64,000 bases of DNA, taken from an uncultured Clostridia bacterium. GTDB taxonomy: Bacteria; Bacillota; Clostridia; TANB77; CAG-508. A program made the translations under genes and the position numbers. Positions 8,931-18,262 of this stretch are shown in pieces (within the stretch, counting starts at the first letter, position 1; each line of letters starts with the position of its first letter). Under the pieces are notes generated by a model. That model saw nothing but the letters and a program-made list of their open reading frames with translations. It was not told the origin of the DNA and ran no database searches. The stretch is from NCBI GenBank assembly GCA_934168365.1, contig CAKPNJ010000001.1:62001-126000 (forward strand), read 5' to 3'.

Positions 8931-9525
8931 ATGAAAAAAGTACCAGAGTGGAATTACAAATTTCTAAGACCACTAGCAATAGTATTATTAAAAATTATAT
9001 ATCAACCTAAGGTAATAAATAAACAAGCAATACCCAAAGAGGGACCAATAATTTTAGCAGGAAATCATAAAGCATATCCAGACCCAGTATTAGTAGGAAG
9101 CTGTACTAGGAGAGTAATACACTTTTTCATAAAAGATGTATATACAAATAGCATATTAGGTCCATTTTTCAAAAGTTTGCGGAGTATTGCCAGTACATGT
9201 AGGAAAATTGCATAAGGAATCTTTTGAAAATGCAATAAATCTACTAAAAGAAGAGAAATCGATAGGTATATTTCCGGAAGGAACTAGAAATAAGACAGAC
9301 CAATTACTATTACCATTAAGAAAAGGAACTACATTATTAGCTAAAAAAACAAATGCAAAAATAATACCATTTGCAATTACAGGAAAATACAGACCATTTG
9401 GAGGTTTGACAATAGAATTTGGAGAACCAATAGATGTGACGAATATGGATACGACAGAAGCAAATACAGTACTAACTGAGAAGATAATGGATTTATTATT
9501 AAAAAGAATAGGTGATAAAAAATGA
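8931..9525 (+). CDS. plsC: 1-acyl-sn-glycerol-3-phosphate acyltransferase (PlsC), split by a +1 frame break at CGG
   Basis: PlsC adds the second acyl chain to lysophosphatidate at the membrane. The first part (from ATG 8931) carries the catalytic NHx4D motif (NHKAYPD, H46 and D51) and reads to FFKSL. The next codon is CGG (9180-9182), after which the frame gives RSIASTCRKIA and stops. Skipping the C of CGG continues as GVLPVHVGK, the exact family block in which a glycine follows the leucine (LGxxPV). It then carries FPEGTRN (about residues 114-120) and ends at 9525. The joined protein has 197 residues, a normal length. The end overlaps the lipid kinase start by 4 bases (ATGA), so the shifted frame is translationally coupled to a real gene. 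Confidence 0.88.
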
Positions 9526-10391
9526 AGTATATATTTATAGTTAATCCTGAGTCAGCAAAAGGTAATGCAATGAAAATAATAGGAAACATTGAAAAGGTAT
9601 GCAAACAAGAACATATAGAATATGAAGTATGCTATACTTTAGCACAAGGAGATGCCACTAGATTAGCCCAAAGTTATAAAGACGATGAAAACATTATATA
9701 TGCTGTTGGAGGAGATGGAACATTATCTGAAGTGTTAAATGGGGTAATAGGAACAAAAAACAAAATCGGTATAATACCAGCAGGTTCAGGTAATGACTTT
9801 TATCGTACAGTAAAAGAGCTTGCCAAAGCAGAGATAGAATCAGATGTTGGGGTGGTAAATGGAAAATACTTTTTAAATATTGCATGTGTTGGAATTGATG
9901 CAGAAGTTGCTAACAATGTACCTTTAATGAAAAAGAAAAATGTTAAAGTGAAAAATCTATATACAGCAAGTATTTTATACACTTTTACACATTTTAAATT
10001 TAAACAAATACACTTCAAATCACAAGAAAAGGATGAAAAAGGAAACTTTACAATACTTAGTATTTGTAATGGTAGGTATTATGGTGGAGGCTATAACATA
10101 TCTCCAAAAGCAAGTTTAGAGGATAACTATTTTGATGTATATTATATAAATAAGCTAAGATTACCATCAATTATAAACTTACTTTTGAAATTAAAAAAAG
10201 GAAAACTTGAACAAGATAAAAGAACAAACCATTTTAAAACAAACAATATTACAGTAACATCAGAAGAACCAATTAGATTTAATGTTGATGGAGAAACAAT
10301 AGAAAATACAAAATTTGAAATAAAAATCATACCAAAAGCAATAAAAATATATCATAATGCAGAATTAGAAAGTAAATTTTTGTCAGTTTAG
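9522..10391 (+). CDS. diacylglycerol/lipid kinase family protein
   Basis: This 289-residue lipid kinase belongs to the DagK/YegS family, which phosphorylates diacylglycerol or related lipids with ATP. It has the N-terminal IVNPESAKGNA motif, the nucleotide-binding VGGDGTLSEVLNG block, the PAGSGNDFYRT block, and the C-terminal beta domain ending with RFNVDGE. The start ATGA overlaps the plsC stop, so the two membrane lipid genes are coupled and fit phosphatidate recycling. The stop lies in an inverted repeat (10382-10412) that could attenuate readthrough into trmB. Confidence 0.9.
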   Translation: MKYIFIVNPESAKGNAMKIIGNIEKVCKQEHIEYEVCYTLAQGDATRLAQSYKDDENIIYAVGGDGTLSEVLNGVIGTKNKIGIIPAGSGNDFYRTVKELAKAEIESDVGVVNGKYFLNIACVGIDAEVANNVPLMKKKNVKVKNLYTASILYTFTHFKFKQIHFKSQEKDEKGNFTILSICNGRYYGGGYNISPKASLEDNYFDVYYINKLRLPSIINLLLKLKKGKLEQDKRTNHFKTNNITVTSEEPIRFNVDGETIENTKFEIKIIPKAIKIYHNAELESKFLSV

Positions 10392-10412
10392 AGTTTATAA
10401 CTCTAACTGACA
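10382..10412 (+). terminator. inverted repeat at the lipid kinase gene end
   Basis: TGTCAGTTTAGAGTT and AACTCTAACTGACA are near-perfect complements around a short loop. The repeat covers the stop codon of the lipid kinase gene. A following ATTTTG is only weakly T-rich, so this may be a partial terminator or an mRNA-stabilising stem. Confidence 0.5.
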
Positions 10413-10432
10413 TTTTGTTAAAGGAGAAAACA

Positions 10433-11101
10433 GTGAGAATCAGATATAAGCCATGGGCTAGAAAAGAACTAGAAGAAAGTAAATTTTATAGAGAACATCC
10501 AGAAGAAATAATAGGAAACTGGAAGAATGAATATACAAGACCAGACCAACCTTTATTTGTTGAGCTAGGTTGCGGAAAAGGTGGATTTATATCACAAAAA
10601 GCATTTTTACATCCAGAAAATAACTATTTGGCAATTGATTTAGTAGACCCAATGCTAGGTTTGGCAAAAAGAAAAGTTGAAGAAGTATATACTCAAGGCA
10701 ATAGAGATATAGACAACATTATACTTACTCGTTTTGATATTGAAAGAATTTTATTGATTTTAAATAAACAAGATTCAATTGAAGGAATATACATAAATTT
10801 CTGTAACCCTTGGCCAAGAGGTAAACATCACAAAAAAAGATTGACATATACCAGACAACTTGAGCACTATAAAGAGTTCTTAAAAACTGGTGGAAAAATT
10901 TATTTTAAAACAGATGATGATAATTTATTTGAAGAAAGCATACATTACTTTGAAAATGCAGGTTTTGAAATTGAAAAACTTACAAGAGATTTACAAAAAG
11001 AACCAGACTTTTGGGAAAACATTGAAACAGAACACGAGAAAATGTTTTCAGAACAAGGAATAAAAATAAAAGCACTTATTTGCAATTTGACAGAAAAATA
11101 A
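10433..11101 (+). CDS. trmB: tRNA (guanine-N7-)-methyltransferase
   Basis: TrmB methylates G46 in tRNA variable loops using S-adenosylmethionine. The 222-residue protein shows the SAM-binding motif LFVELGCGKGGFI, the LAIDLVDPML strand, and the family block FCNPWPRGKHHKKRLT (normally F-PDPWPKxRHHKRR). The usual PDPWP is CNPWP here, with the aspartate replaced by asparagine, a mild deviation. GTG 10433 is the likely start because AAAGGAGAA lies just upstream; an in-frame TTG at 10415 precedes the ribosome binding site. Confidence 0.92.
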   Translation: MRIRYKPWARKELEESKFYREHPEEIIGNWKNEYTRPDQPLFVELGCGKGGFISQKAFLHPENNYLAIDLVDPMLGLAKRKVEEVYTQGNRDIDNIILTRFDIERILLILNKQDSIEGIYINFCNPWPRGKHHKKRLTYTRQLEHYKEFLKTGGKIYFKTDDDNLFEESIHYFENAGFEIEKLTRDLQKEPDFWENIETEHEKMFSEQGIKIKALICNLTEK

Positions 11102-11155
11102 TATATAATAACATTCGTAAAGTAAAAAATAATTAAGAGAAAAAGGAGAATAATA

Positions 11156-11578
11156 ATGAAAATTGATAAGATAATGACAATTATAATAATTATTATATCT
11201 GTTATTAATATAATACTTATAGTATTAGGAAATATAGAATATGCGAATCAAAAAGGCTTTTTCGATATATATGGATCAATAGTATTATTAGTTGCTCAAT
11301 GTTTTAATATAGTAGCAATTATATTGAAATATATAAAAGGTAATTTATTTGTAAAAGGACAGAGAAAGATATTAGTGAGTATAATACTAATTATTTTAGT
11401 TACAGCATTTATACCTGTTAAGAAAGAAGAAACTATAGTACGATATCCAATAGCTGATATGGCTAACGCAACGCTTATAGAAAAAATGTATGCATCTGGA
11501 GTAACGAAAGTTTCTCATAAAAATTTATATGGAATTACTATATATGAAGATACTGAATATTTGAGCTCTTATACATAA
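11156..11578 (+). CDS. small membrane protein of unknown function
   Basis: This is a 140-residue protein that I do not recognise. Three hydrophobic segments are visible (about residues 7-27, 40-60 and 72-89), followed by a polar C-terminal ~50 residues that would lie outside or inside depending on topology. An AAAAAGGAGAA site leads the ATG. It stands alone between trmB and a degraded repeat. No catalytic motif is visible. Confidence 0.65.
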   Translation: MKIDKIMTIIIIIISVINIILIVLGNIEYANQKGFFDIYGSIVLLVAQCFNIVAIILKYIKGNLFVKGQRKILVSIILIILVTAFIPVKKEETIVRYPIADMANATLIEKMYASGVTKVSHKNLYGITIYEDTEYLSSYT

Positions 11579-11588
11579 TATGCTATTT

Positions 11589-11688
11589 GGTGCCAATGGG
11601 GACGGAGAATTTTGGAACGTTTCAAATTGATTTTAAATAAAGATAAATCGATTATTAAAACATGCCGAAATTTCCTATCTCCACTTGC
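11589..11688. repeat. degenerate copy of the GGGGACGG palindromic repeat
   Basis: The left arm (GGTGCCAATGGGGACGGAG, from 11589) matches the arms of the repeats at 15757 and 37446. The facing arm (about 11664-11688) is recognisable but has several mismatches. The element lies between two convergent genes and looks like a decayed copy. Confidence 0.6.
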
Positions 11689-11692
11689 ATAT

Positions 11693-13420
11693 TTATTTTT
11701 CAACTACTGGTGGGATAAAATTCTCAATAGCATCTTTTAATTTAGGGTGATGAATTACAAAATGTATAGAAGGACTACTAGCCTTTGAAATCATAACCCA
11801 TTCCTTTCCACAAAATAGAATTTGTATATTTCTAAAAGTATGGTAACAATTAGTATTTAATTTATAGTTATCAACTTTTTTCTCATAATTTTTAGTTAGT
11901 TTTAAATGTTCTAAATATTCCTCATAATTATAGCAGATTTTGCCTTCATAAAAACTATCTGAAAGAGAAAGAGTAGGAGGAAATGCCTCAAAATCTTCTT
12001 TTGAAAGTTCTGTTATCTCATCTTCAAAAGTATTTTCTTTTAACACCATTTTTATCAATTTTTTCTGCCCATTGACTGCATTTAATATATTTTCAGTGTC
12101 CTGTTTAGAAAGGTTATTACGTTTTAAAATCTTTAAAAGCAACTCTTCTGATATAGTGTGAATTGGTAAAGAAGACACTATTCTTCTACGAGGGTAATTG
12201 ATTTTGGCACTTGAAGCCATAAATACAGAAAATGCATTTTTTGATTCTGCTCTATAAATTTCCATAAGAGGAGTAGCTTTACTAAGTAAGCACTTTGCCT
12301 TTTCTTTATAGTATGCAATTTCAGACTTAGAACTTGTTAAATAATATTTTCCTTTATTATGGTATCCGTTTATACATTCTCCTGTAAGAGCAGCAGCTCC
12401 TGAAACATAATTAAAATGGCAGTATATTGAATTTGGAATACCTTTTAGAAAATATGGAGAAACTTGGCCTGTCATATAAATAGGAATCCAACTTTCTAAA
12501 CCTAACATCATCTCATTAAAAGGTCTATCTAAGTTATGAATAATATTCAAGTGTAAGCCTTTCTTCAAAGTCATTGCAATGGCGAACATCCACTTTTTAC
12601 CGAAATCTACATCTTCAGCCATATCTTCCATAGGCATGTCACTACACATAAAAACAGGTTCTTCTGATTTTGAAAAAACTGTAGCTTTAAAAAAGTCTAA
12701 CTCTCCTTTTTTCATTTCCTCTATACCATAATAATTTTTAGAAGAAGATTTATAAAAAGGTACAAAAGGAACCTTCATTTCATCAAAGTGAATAGCTTTT
12801 ATATATTGACCTAAATCAAACTCATCTAAATTTTTAAGAAAATTACTAATAGAATCTAAATCGGGAGAAGTATTAGTAGAAAACCAACTCTCCAACTTAG
12901 ATAAATAGTTAGCATCTTTTAAATCTTCAACTTCACAACCAATAAGCAAAGCAATAGTTTCTTTATTAGCCTGAGATGTATATTTGGTAACTATAAATTT
13001 ACAAACAGACTCAATAAAATCTTTTGGTTTTGCTGGGCTTCTATTACCTGTACGAATTTTAGATAAGAAAGAAGCATCATAACCAATAGAACGAGCTAAA
13101 TCAGCAACACTAATATTTAAAGCAGAAATTATTTCATTGAAATTTTTACTTAATTGTTCAAAATCAATAAATACAGCATTTAAAGTATTAGCTAAATTGT
13201 TATAAATTTCATCTTGTGAAACATCAATTTTCTTATCAGTAGCAACAGAATGAAGACCTTTTACTAATTGCTCAAGTTGTTTACTTTTTATACTAGGAGT
13301 TCTATCTCCATTACGATAACGGCTAACAACTGTAGAAGATAAACCAGATGCTGTTACTAGTTCTTGAGAAGAACAATCAAATTGTTCTAAATATTTGTTT
13401 AATTGTTCACTAAAAGTCAT
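11693..13420 (-). CDS. large XRE-family regulator with two helix-turn-helix domains
   Basis: This 575-residue protein starts with a Cro/C1-type HTH (residues about 8-60, QELVTASGLSSTVVSRYRNG) and has a second one at about 100-150 (SVADLARSIGYDASFLSKIRTG). The remaining ~420 residues match no family I can name. That region contains cysteines, tryptophans and aromatic clusters such as LGLESWIPIYMTG, and could be a sensor domain. A GGAGGTTTAAT site precedes the ATG. It is transcribed away from the membrane-anchored protein at 13583, with a 162-base shared promoter region, so it may regulate that gene and itself. The target signal is unknown. Confidence 0.75.
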   Translation of the reverse strand: MTFSEQLNKYLEQFDCSSQELVTASGLSSTVVSRYRNGDRTPSIKSKQLEQLVKGLHSVATDKKIDVSQDEIYNNLANTLNAVFIDFEQLSKNFNEIISALNISVADLARSIGYDASFLSKIRTGNRSPAKPKDFIESVCKFIVTKYTSQANKETIALLIGCEVEDLKDANYLSKLESWFSTNTSPDLDSISNFLKNLDEFDLGQYIKAIHFDEMKVPFVPFYKSSSKNYYGIEEMKKGELDFFKATVFSKSEEPVFMCSDMPMEDMAEDVDFGKKWMFAIAMTLKKGLHLNIIHNLDRPFNEMMLGLESWIPIYMTGQVSPYFLKGIPNSIYCHFNYVSGAAALTGECINGYHNKGKYYLTSSKSEIAYYKEKAKCLLSKATPLMEIYRAESKNAFSVFMASSAKINYPRRRIVSSLPIHTISEELLLKILKRNNLSKQDTENILNAVNGQKKLIKMVLKENTFEDEITELSKEDFEAFPPTLSLSDSFYEGKICYNYEEYLEHLKLTKNYEKKVDNYKLNTNCYHTFRNIQILFCGKEWVMISKASSPSIHFVIHHPKLKDAIENFIPPVVEK

Positions 13421-13582
13421 ATTAAACCTCCGTTAATTTGCTTATTTATATTAGCACAAAATCACACAAAAATCAACTACCGGATAGTCACGGAAAAATT
13501 GGTAAAAATACTATAAAATCTAGATTTTTATATTAGCATTGTAGTATAATAAACAAAGAAAATAAGAAAAGGAGAAGTAACT

Positions 13583-14698
13583 ATGGATAAAAACAAGAGA
13601 AATTGGATAATAGCTATTGTAGTAGTTTTTATACTTGTATTTGGAGGAGGATATCTAATGACAAGAAATAACAATACAAAGCAAAATAACAATAATGGAG
13701 GAACAGCTAAAGGACAAGACAATGTTAAAATAGTGACAAATGCAGCAAGTCAATTAACACTTGAAGATTACTCAACAGCAGAATTTTCAATGAAAAAACC
13801 AAAAGGTTGGAAAGTTGAAACTGGTGGAACAGGAATGTATTATGCAATTAAAGTATATGATCCAAATGAAACCAATAATCAAATATTTTTAATGTTAAAA
13901 ATGCAACCACTACTAAAGAGCACAGCGGGAAAAGCTTTTTGGCAAAATTACTATAAGCTAAGTGGAAACAACAGCCAATACAAAGTATTTGCAGATGCTG
14001 TGGTATTAGAAAAACCAACAACAGAAGTTTTTTACAAAAAGTTTAGTGAAATAGGTTCATATATGAATTCGATTGAAACAACATTAAGTACATTTAATTT
14101 TCCTAAATTTAACAACTTTACAAAATTGGAAGAATCTGATTCTAAAGCATCTATGAAAAGTGTTGCATTAGATAGCAAAGTATTGAGAGCTACATTTACA
14201 GGAGATAATGACAAACAAGGTGAAGGTATGTTTATGGCATCTATTGTAAATTTTGGAAACCAATATCAAGGTGGAACAGACATGCTATACTATATGGTTT
14301 ATGACATAATGTCAATAACTTCAGCTAAAGATGAGTTTATAGACTACAAAGATATTTTGTTACAATCAGCTAATTCAATTGAATTTAGTGATGCTTATGT
14401 AAAAAAGACAATAGATGATGGAAATGCACAAACAAAACAAGCTTTAGCTTTAAGTGCTTCAATTCAAGCAGCATTTGACTCATATATGCAAGCATGGGAA
14501 AACAGACAAACAACTTATGATATCATGAGCCAAAAACAAAGTGACGCAACATTAGGATATGAAAGAGTTTACAATACTGATACAGGTGAGATATATAAAG
14601 CATATAACGGATTTACAGATGACTACAAAGGAGAAACATACAAATCAGTAACAGACGAAATGTACACTCAAAAAACAAGTGGATATATTGAAAAATAA
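13583..14698 (+). CDS. membrane-anchored extracellular protein of unknown function
   Basis: This 371-residue protein has one N-terminal membrane helix (residues 7-26) and an Asn/Gly/Lys-rich linker. The extracellular region is rich in Ser, Thr, Tyr and Lys and contains the segment FSMKKPKGWKVE, reminiscent of PsbP/lipoprotein-like folds in Firmicutes. No lipobox cysteine is seen, so it is an anchored protein rather than a lipoprotein. A late region (about residues 285-371) is Gln- and Tyr-rich and probably helical. AAAAGGAGAAG leads the ATG. It is divergent from the two-HTH regulator. Confidence 0.65.
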   Translation: MDKNKRNWIIAIVVVFILVFGGGYLMTRNNNTKQNNNNGGTAKGQDNVKIVTNAASQLTLEDYSTAEFSMKKPKGWKVETGGTGMYYAIKVYDPNETNNQIFLMLKMQPLLKSTAGKAFWQNYYKLSGNNSQYKVFADAVVLEKPTTEVFYKKFSEIGSYMNSIETTLSTFNFPKFNNFTKLEESDSKASMKSVALDSKVLRATFTGDNDKQGEGMFMASIVNFGNQYQGGTDMLYYMVYDIMSITSAKDEFIDYKDILLQSANSIEFSDAYVKKTIDDGNAQTKQALALSASIQAAFDSYMQAWENRQTTYDIMSQKQSDATLGYERVYNTDTGEIYKAYNGFTDDYKGETYKSVTDEMYTQKTSGYIEK

Positions 14699-14752
14699 AA
14701 ACTGAATAATCATTAAATGTTGGGCAAGAATATGTTTAGAGGTGATTTAAAT

Positions 14753-15757
14753 ATGTTCTTGCCTAAAGTTATTTATTACGAAAAAGAAAGTGAAAATTAT
14801 GAACTAGGAAGAGAGCTTTTAAAAAGATATAGAGATAAAGGAATACAATGTATTGAAATAGAAAATCATAATAATATAGAGGAAATGAGAAAAAAGCAAA
14901 ACAGTGAATTTCCACAAATGAAACAAAATTTAATAATAGGAGTTAGAAAAACACATAAATTTGTACCAAACCATAAAACATCAGATTTTCTAGTCCCATA
15001 TACTTCATCAGGATGTATAGCAATGTGCCTATACTGCTATTTAGTATGCAACTATAACAAATGTGCATATTTAAGGTTATTTGTTAATAGAGAACAAATG
15101 TTGGAAAAAATAATAAAAGTAGCAAATGAGGCAGAAAAAGATTTAACCTTTGAAATAGGAAGCAACAGTGATTTGATTTTGGAAAATACCATTACAAATA
15201 ATTTAGTATGGACAATTGAAAATTTTAAAGATAATCCAAAAGGACTACTAACATTTCCAACTAAATTTGATATGGTAGACCCAATTTTATCACTAGACCA
15301 TAAAGGAAAAGTAATAGTAAGAATGAGCGTAAACCCAAGAGAAATAATTAGAACAATTGAAATAGGAACATCACCATTAGAAAATAGAGTAAGAGCAATA
15401 AAAAAATTAAAAGATGCAGGATATAAACTAGGAATTTTAATAGCACCTGTGATTCTAGTAGAAGACTGGAAAAAGCAATACACAGAACTAATTCAATATC
15501 TAGCAGAAAACCTATCAGAACAAGTAAAAAAAGATGTATTTTTTGAAATAATATTTATGACATATAGTTATGTGCATAGAATGATAAATCAGGAAGCATT
15601 TCCAAAACAAACAAGTCTATATAATCAAGAAATAATGACAGGCAGAGGAAAAGGAAAATACACATACAACAAAGATGTAAGACAAGAAGCAGAAATATTT
15701 TTAAGAGACTTAATGAGAAAATACTTCCCGCACAATGAAATTAAATATATAGTTTAG
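14753..15757 (+). CDS. splB: spore photoproduct lyase-like radical SAM protein
   Basis: SplB repairs the spore photoproduct (5-thyminyl-5,6-dihydrothymine) at germination using a 4Fe-4S cluster and SAM. The CxxxCxxC cluster motif (SGCIAMCLYCYLVC; C88, C92, C95) is in the SPL form, and the N-terminal FLPKVIYYE and the NYNKCAYLRLFVN block fit the family. The length (334) is normal. In B. subtilis the H-atom donor Cys141 lies in FEAACTSD (from memory); the matching stretch here is FEIGSNSD, so that cysteine appears to be serine. I chose ATG 14753, which has AGAGGTGAT upstream, over the ATG at 14717. Confidence 0.82.
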   Translation: MFLPKVIYYEKESENYELGRELLKRYRDKGIQCIEIENHNNIEEMRKKQNSEFPQMKQNLIIGVRKTHKFVPNHKTSDFLVPYTSSGCIAMCLYCYLVCNYNKCAYLRLFVNREQMLEKIIKVANEAEKDLTFEIGSNSDLILENTITNNLVWTIENFKDNPKGLLTFPTKFDMVDPILSLDHKGKVIVRMSVNPREIIRTIEIGTSPLENRVRAIKKLKDAGYKLGILIAPVILVEDWKKQYTELIQYLAENLSEQVKKDVFFEIIFMTYSYVHRMINQEAFPKQTSLYNQEIMTGRGKGKYTYNKDVRQEAEIFLRDLMRKYFPHNEIKYIV

Positions 15758-15844
15758 GGTGCCAATGGGGACGGGGTCAAAAAGCACCCTTTTAGTTTTT
15801 TTAAATTTTTGGGGTGCTTTTTGACCCCGTCCCCATTGGCACCC
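15757..15844. repeat. near-perfect palindromic repeat with GGGGACGG core
   Basis: Arms of about 33 bases (15757-15789 and 15811-15844, each containing GTGCCAATGGGGACGGGG or its complement) enclose a T-rich loop. The element starts at the splB stop codon and could serve as its terminator. Its GC content is far above the surroundings. It shares its core with the elements at 11589 and 37446. Confidence 0.85.
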
Positions 15845-15929
15845 ACTTTTTTCTTTTTTTGTTCACAGTCTAGACATAAAACCTTTGTATAATATATAAT
15901 AGTTATGTAATATTTAGGAGGAAAAATAC

Positions 15930-16607
15930 ATGAACAATATTACCGTTTTAGTAGTAGATGACGAATCAAGAATGAGAAAATTGATAAAAGACTTTTTGGC
16001 ACAAAAAGGTTATAGTATATTAGAAGCAGGAGATGGAGAAGAAGCACTTCAAGTATATGAAGAAAACAAAAGCCATATTAACCTTATATTACTAGATGTA
16101 ATGATGCCAAAACTTGATGGATGGTCAGTACTTAGACAAATAAGACAAAGTTCAAAAGTGCCAATTATAATGCTTACAGCAAGAGGTGAAGAACAAGATG
16201 AACTATTTGGATTTGAACTTGGAGTAGATGAATATATAGCAAAACCATTTAGTCCTAAAATCTTAGTAGCAAGAGTTGAAGCAATACTAAAGAGGACAAT
16301 GGGAGATAAAACAGAGGTAAAGGACTATGGTGGTATTGTTATAGATCCAGACGGAAGAACTGTTAAGGTAGATGATAGACAAGTTGAAATGAGTCTTCGT
16401 GAATATGAATTATTAAAATATTTGGTAGATAATGAAGGAATTGCATTATCTAGAGATAAAATATTAAATAATGTATGGAATTATGACTATTATGGAGATT
16501 CAAGAACTATAGATAGCCATATAAAGAAAATAAGACACAAGTTAGGCAAAAAAGGTAAGTACATAGAAACTATGAGGGGCGTAGGCTACAAATTTGAAGT
16601 TAAATAA
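15930..16607 (+). CDS. OmpR/PhoB-family response regulator
   Basis: This 225-residue regulator has a receiver domain with the acidic pair DD(10-11), phospho-acceptor D56 in LLDVMMP, the T in MLTARGE and K in AKPF. It is followed by a winged-helix DNA-binding domain (SLREYELLKYLVDNEG, SRDKILNNVWNYDYYGD, IDSHIKKIRHKLG) of the OmpR type. The sensor kinase follows 14 bases later. A TATAAT-like element and an AGGAGGAAAA site lead the gene. The signal and regulon are not visible from the sequence. Confidence 0.95.
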   Translation: MNNITVLVVDDESRMRKLIKDFLAQKGYSILEAGDGEEALQVYEENKSHINLILLDVMMPKLDGWSVLRQIRQSSKVPIIMLTARGEEQDELFGFELGVDEYIAKPFSPKILVARVEAILKRTMGDKTEVKDYGGIVIDPDGRTVKVDDRQVEMSLREYELLKYLVDNEGIALSRDKILNNVWNYDYYGDSRTIDSHIKKIRHKLGKKGKYIETMRGVGYKFEVK

Positions 16608-16621
16608 AACGGAGTAGAATA

Positions 16622-18112
16622 ATGTTAAAAGAAAAATTAAAATCAGTAAGAGTTAGGCTATTTCTAACACTTTGTGTAGTTGTTATAGCATTGGTAATAT
16701 GCTTAATAGCTGTAAATAGTTTAGTATTAGAGAACTTTTACATATATAGTAAAACAAATACAATAAAAGAGCTATATAATAAAATAAATGACTATTATGA
16801 GAAGCCAAATTTAGATATTAGTTTGGAAACAGAATTAAAAAAAGTAGCATTTAGAAATAATTTTGACATATTGATAAAAGCAGATACAGATTTGATTTTA
16901 TTTTCAACTAATAAGGACTTTTTATCAAACATAACAGCAGTTGAAAGCAAAACCAAAACACCTTTTGAAGAACGAAAAAATCTATTATATAGTGATGAGA
17001 AAATGACTATAAAAAAAATTGATGATACTAGTAATAGCTTAAACTATATTTTGCTATATGGAAAATTAGACAATGGATATAGCCTATACATAAGAATTCC
17101 TATTGCACCAATTGAAGAGAGTGTAAGAATTTCAAACACAACATTAGTTACAATAGGAGCAATAACTATACTAATATCAGCTTTTGTAGCATCTTTAATA
17201 TCACGTAAATTTACAAAACCAATTTTACAATTGAATGATATTACAAAGAAAATGGCTAAACTTGATTTTGAACAGAAATATAGAATAAATGATTCAGATG
17301 ATGAAATAAATGAACTTGGAAGAAACATAAATACTATGTCAGATAAGCTAGAGGCAACTATAAAACAGCTAAGAGAAACAAACAGTGAACTTGAAAAAGA
17401 TATTGAAGAAAAATCTAAAATAGACGAAATGAGAAAGCAATTTATATCAGATGTATCACATGAGCTAAAAACACCAATTGCGCTAATTCAAGGATATGCG
17501 GAAGGCTTAATAGAAAATGTAAATACTGATGATGAGTCTAGAAAATTTTATGCAGAAGTAATACTAGACGAGTCAAATAAAATGGATGTATTAGTAAAAC
17601 AATTACTAGAGTTAATGAAGCTTGAATATGGAAAACGTGAATTCACAGACGAAAAATTTGATGTTGTAGAATTAATAAATGAGGTTATTAGAAAATGCAA
17701 TGTAATGCTAGAGGAAAACCACATTCAAGTAATATTTGAAGAAAAAGAACCTATATATGCATATGCAGATGACTTTTATATAGAGCAAGTAATGACTAAC
17801 TATTTTACAAATGCCATAAAACACGCAAAAGAAGTAAATGGCGAGAAGCAGATAAAAATAACTATACAAAATGTAAATGACAAAATAAGAGTAACTGTAT
17901 TTAATACAGGAGATAAAATACCTGAAGAAGATTTAACCAGAATATGGGGAAGATTCTACAAAGTGGACGATTCGCGTAACCGTGAAAATAGTGGAAGCGG
18001 AATAGGGTTATCAATAGTAAAAGCTATACAAAATAATTATCAAAATGAATACGGCGTACAAAATTTTTCTAATGGGGTAGAATTTTATTTTGACATCTCT
18101 ACGAAAAAGTAG
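16622..18112 (+). CDS. sensor histidine kinase with HAMP domain
   Basis: This 496-residue partner of the upstream regulator has two membrane helices (about 12-34 and 175-195) flanking an extracytoplasmic sensor of about 140 residues. A HAMP linker (SRKFTKPILQLNDITKKMA) follows, then a coiled coil. The HisKA H-box reads FISDVSHELKTPIALIQGY, and the ATPase carries N (YFTNAIKHA), G1 (FNTGDKIPEEDL), F (IWGRFYKVD) and G2 (GSGIGLSIVK) boxes. All phosphotransfer motifs are intact. The sensed signal is unknown. Confidence 0.94.
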   Translation: MLKEKLKSVRVRLFLTLCVVVIALVICLIAVNSLVLENFYIYSKTNTIKELYNKINDYYEKPNLDISLETELKKVAFRNNFDILIKADTDLILFSTNKDFLSNITAVESKTKTPFEERKNLLYSDEKMTIKKIDDTSNSLNYILLYGKLDNGYSLYIRIPIAPIEESVRISNTTLVTIGAITILISAFVASLISRKFTKPILQLNDITKKMAKLDFEQKYRINDSDDEINELGRNINTMSDKLEATIKQLRETNSELEKDIEEKSKIDEMRKQFISDVSHELKTPIALIQGYAEGLIENVNTDDESRKFYAEVILDESNKMDVLVKQLLELMKLEYGKREFTDEKFDVVELINEVIRKCNVMLEENHIQVIFEEKEPIYAYADDFYIEQVMTNYFTNAIKHAKEVNGEKQIKITIQNVNDKIRVTVFNTGDKIPEEDLTRIWGRFYKVDDSRNRENSGSGIGLSIVKAIQNNYQNEYGVQNFSNGVEFYFDISTKK

Positions 18113-18165
18113 TTTTATATTTTGTAATACTAGTTTAAAGTACTTGTAGATAAGTAGTAGAGTAG

Positions 18166-18238
18166 CCACAGCGACTTTGACATATATTTTTTCGTGATTT
18201 AGTCTAAGAAAAAATATATTAAAGTGCAAACGACGTGG
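18166..18238. repeat. imperfect long inverted repeat between kinase and ogg genes
   Basis: CCACAGCGACTTTGACATAT at the left pairs imperfectly with a right arm ending GTGCAAACGACGTGG, and an inner ATATATTTTTTC/GAAAAAATATAT stem is perfect. The stem is followed by the ogg ribosome binding site. It could be a terminator for the two-component operon or a small mobile repeat. Confidence 0.55.
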
Positions 18239-18262
18239 AGGACAGAATAAGGAGAAAGTCAA

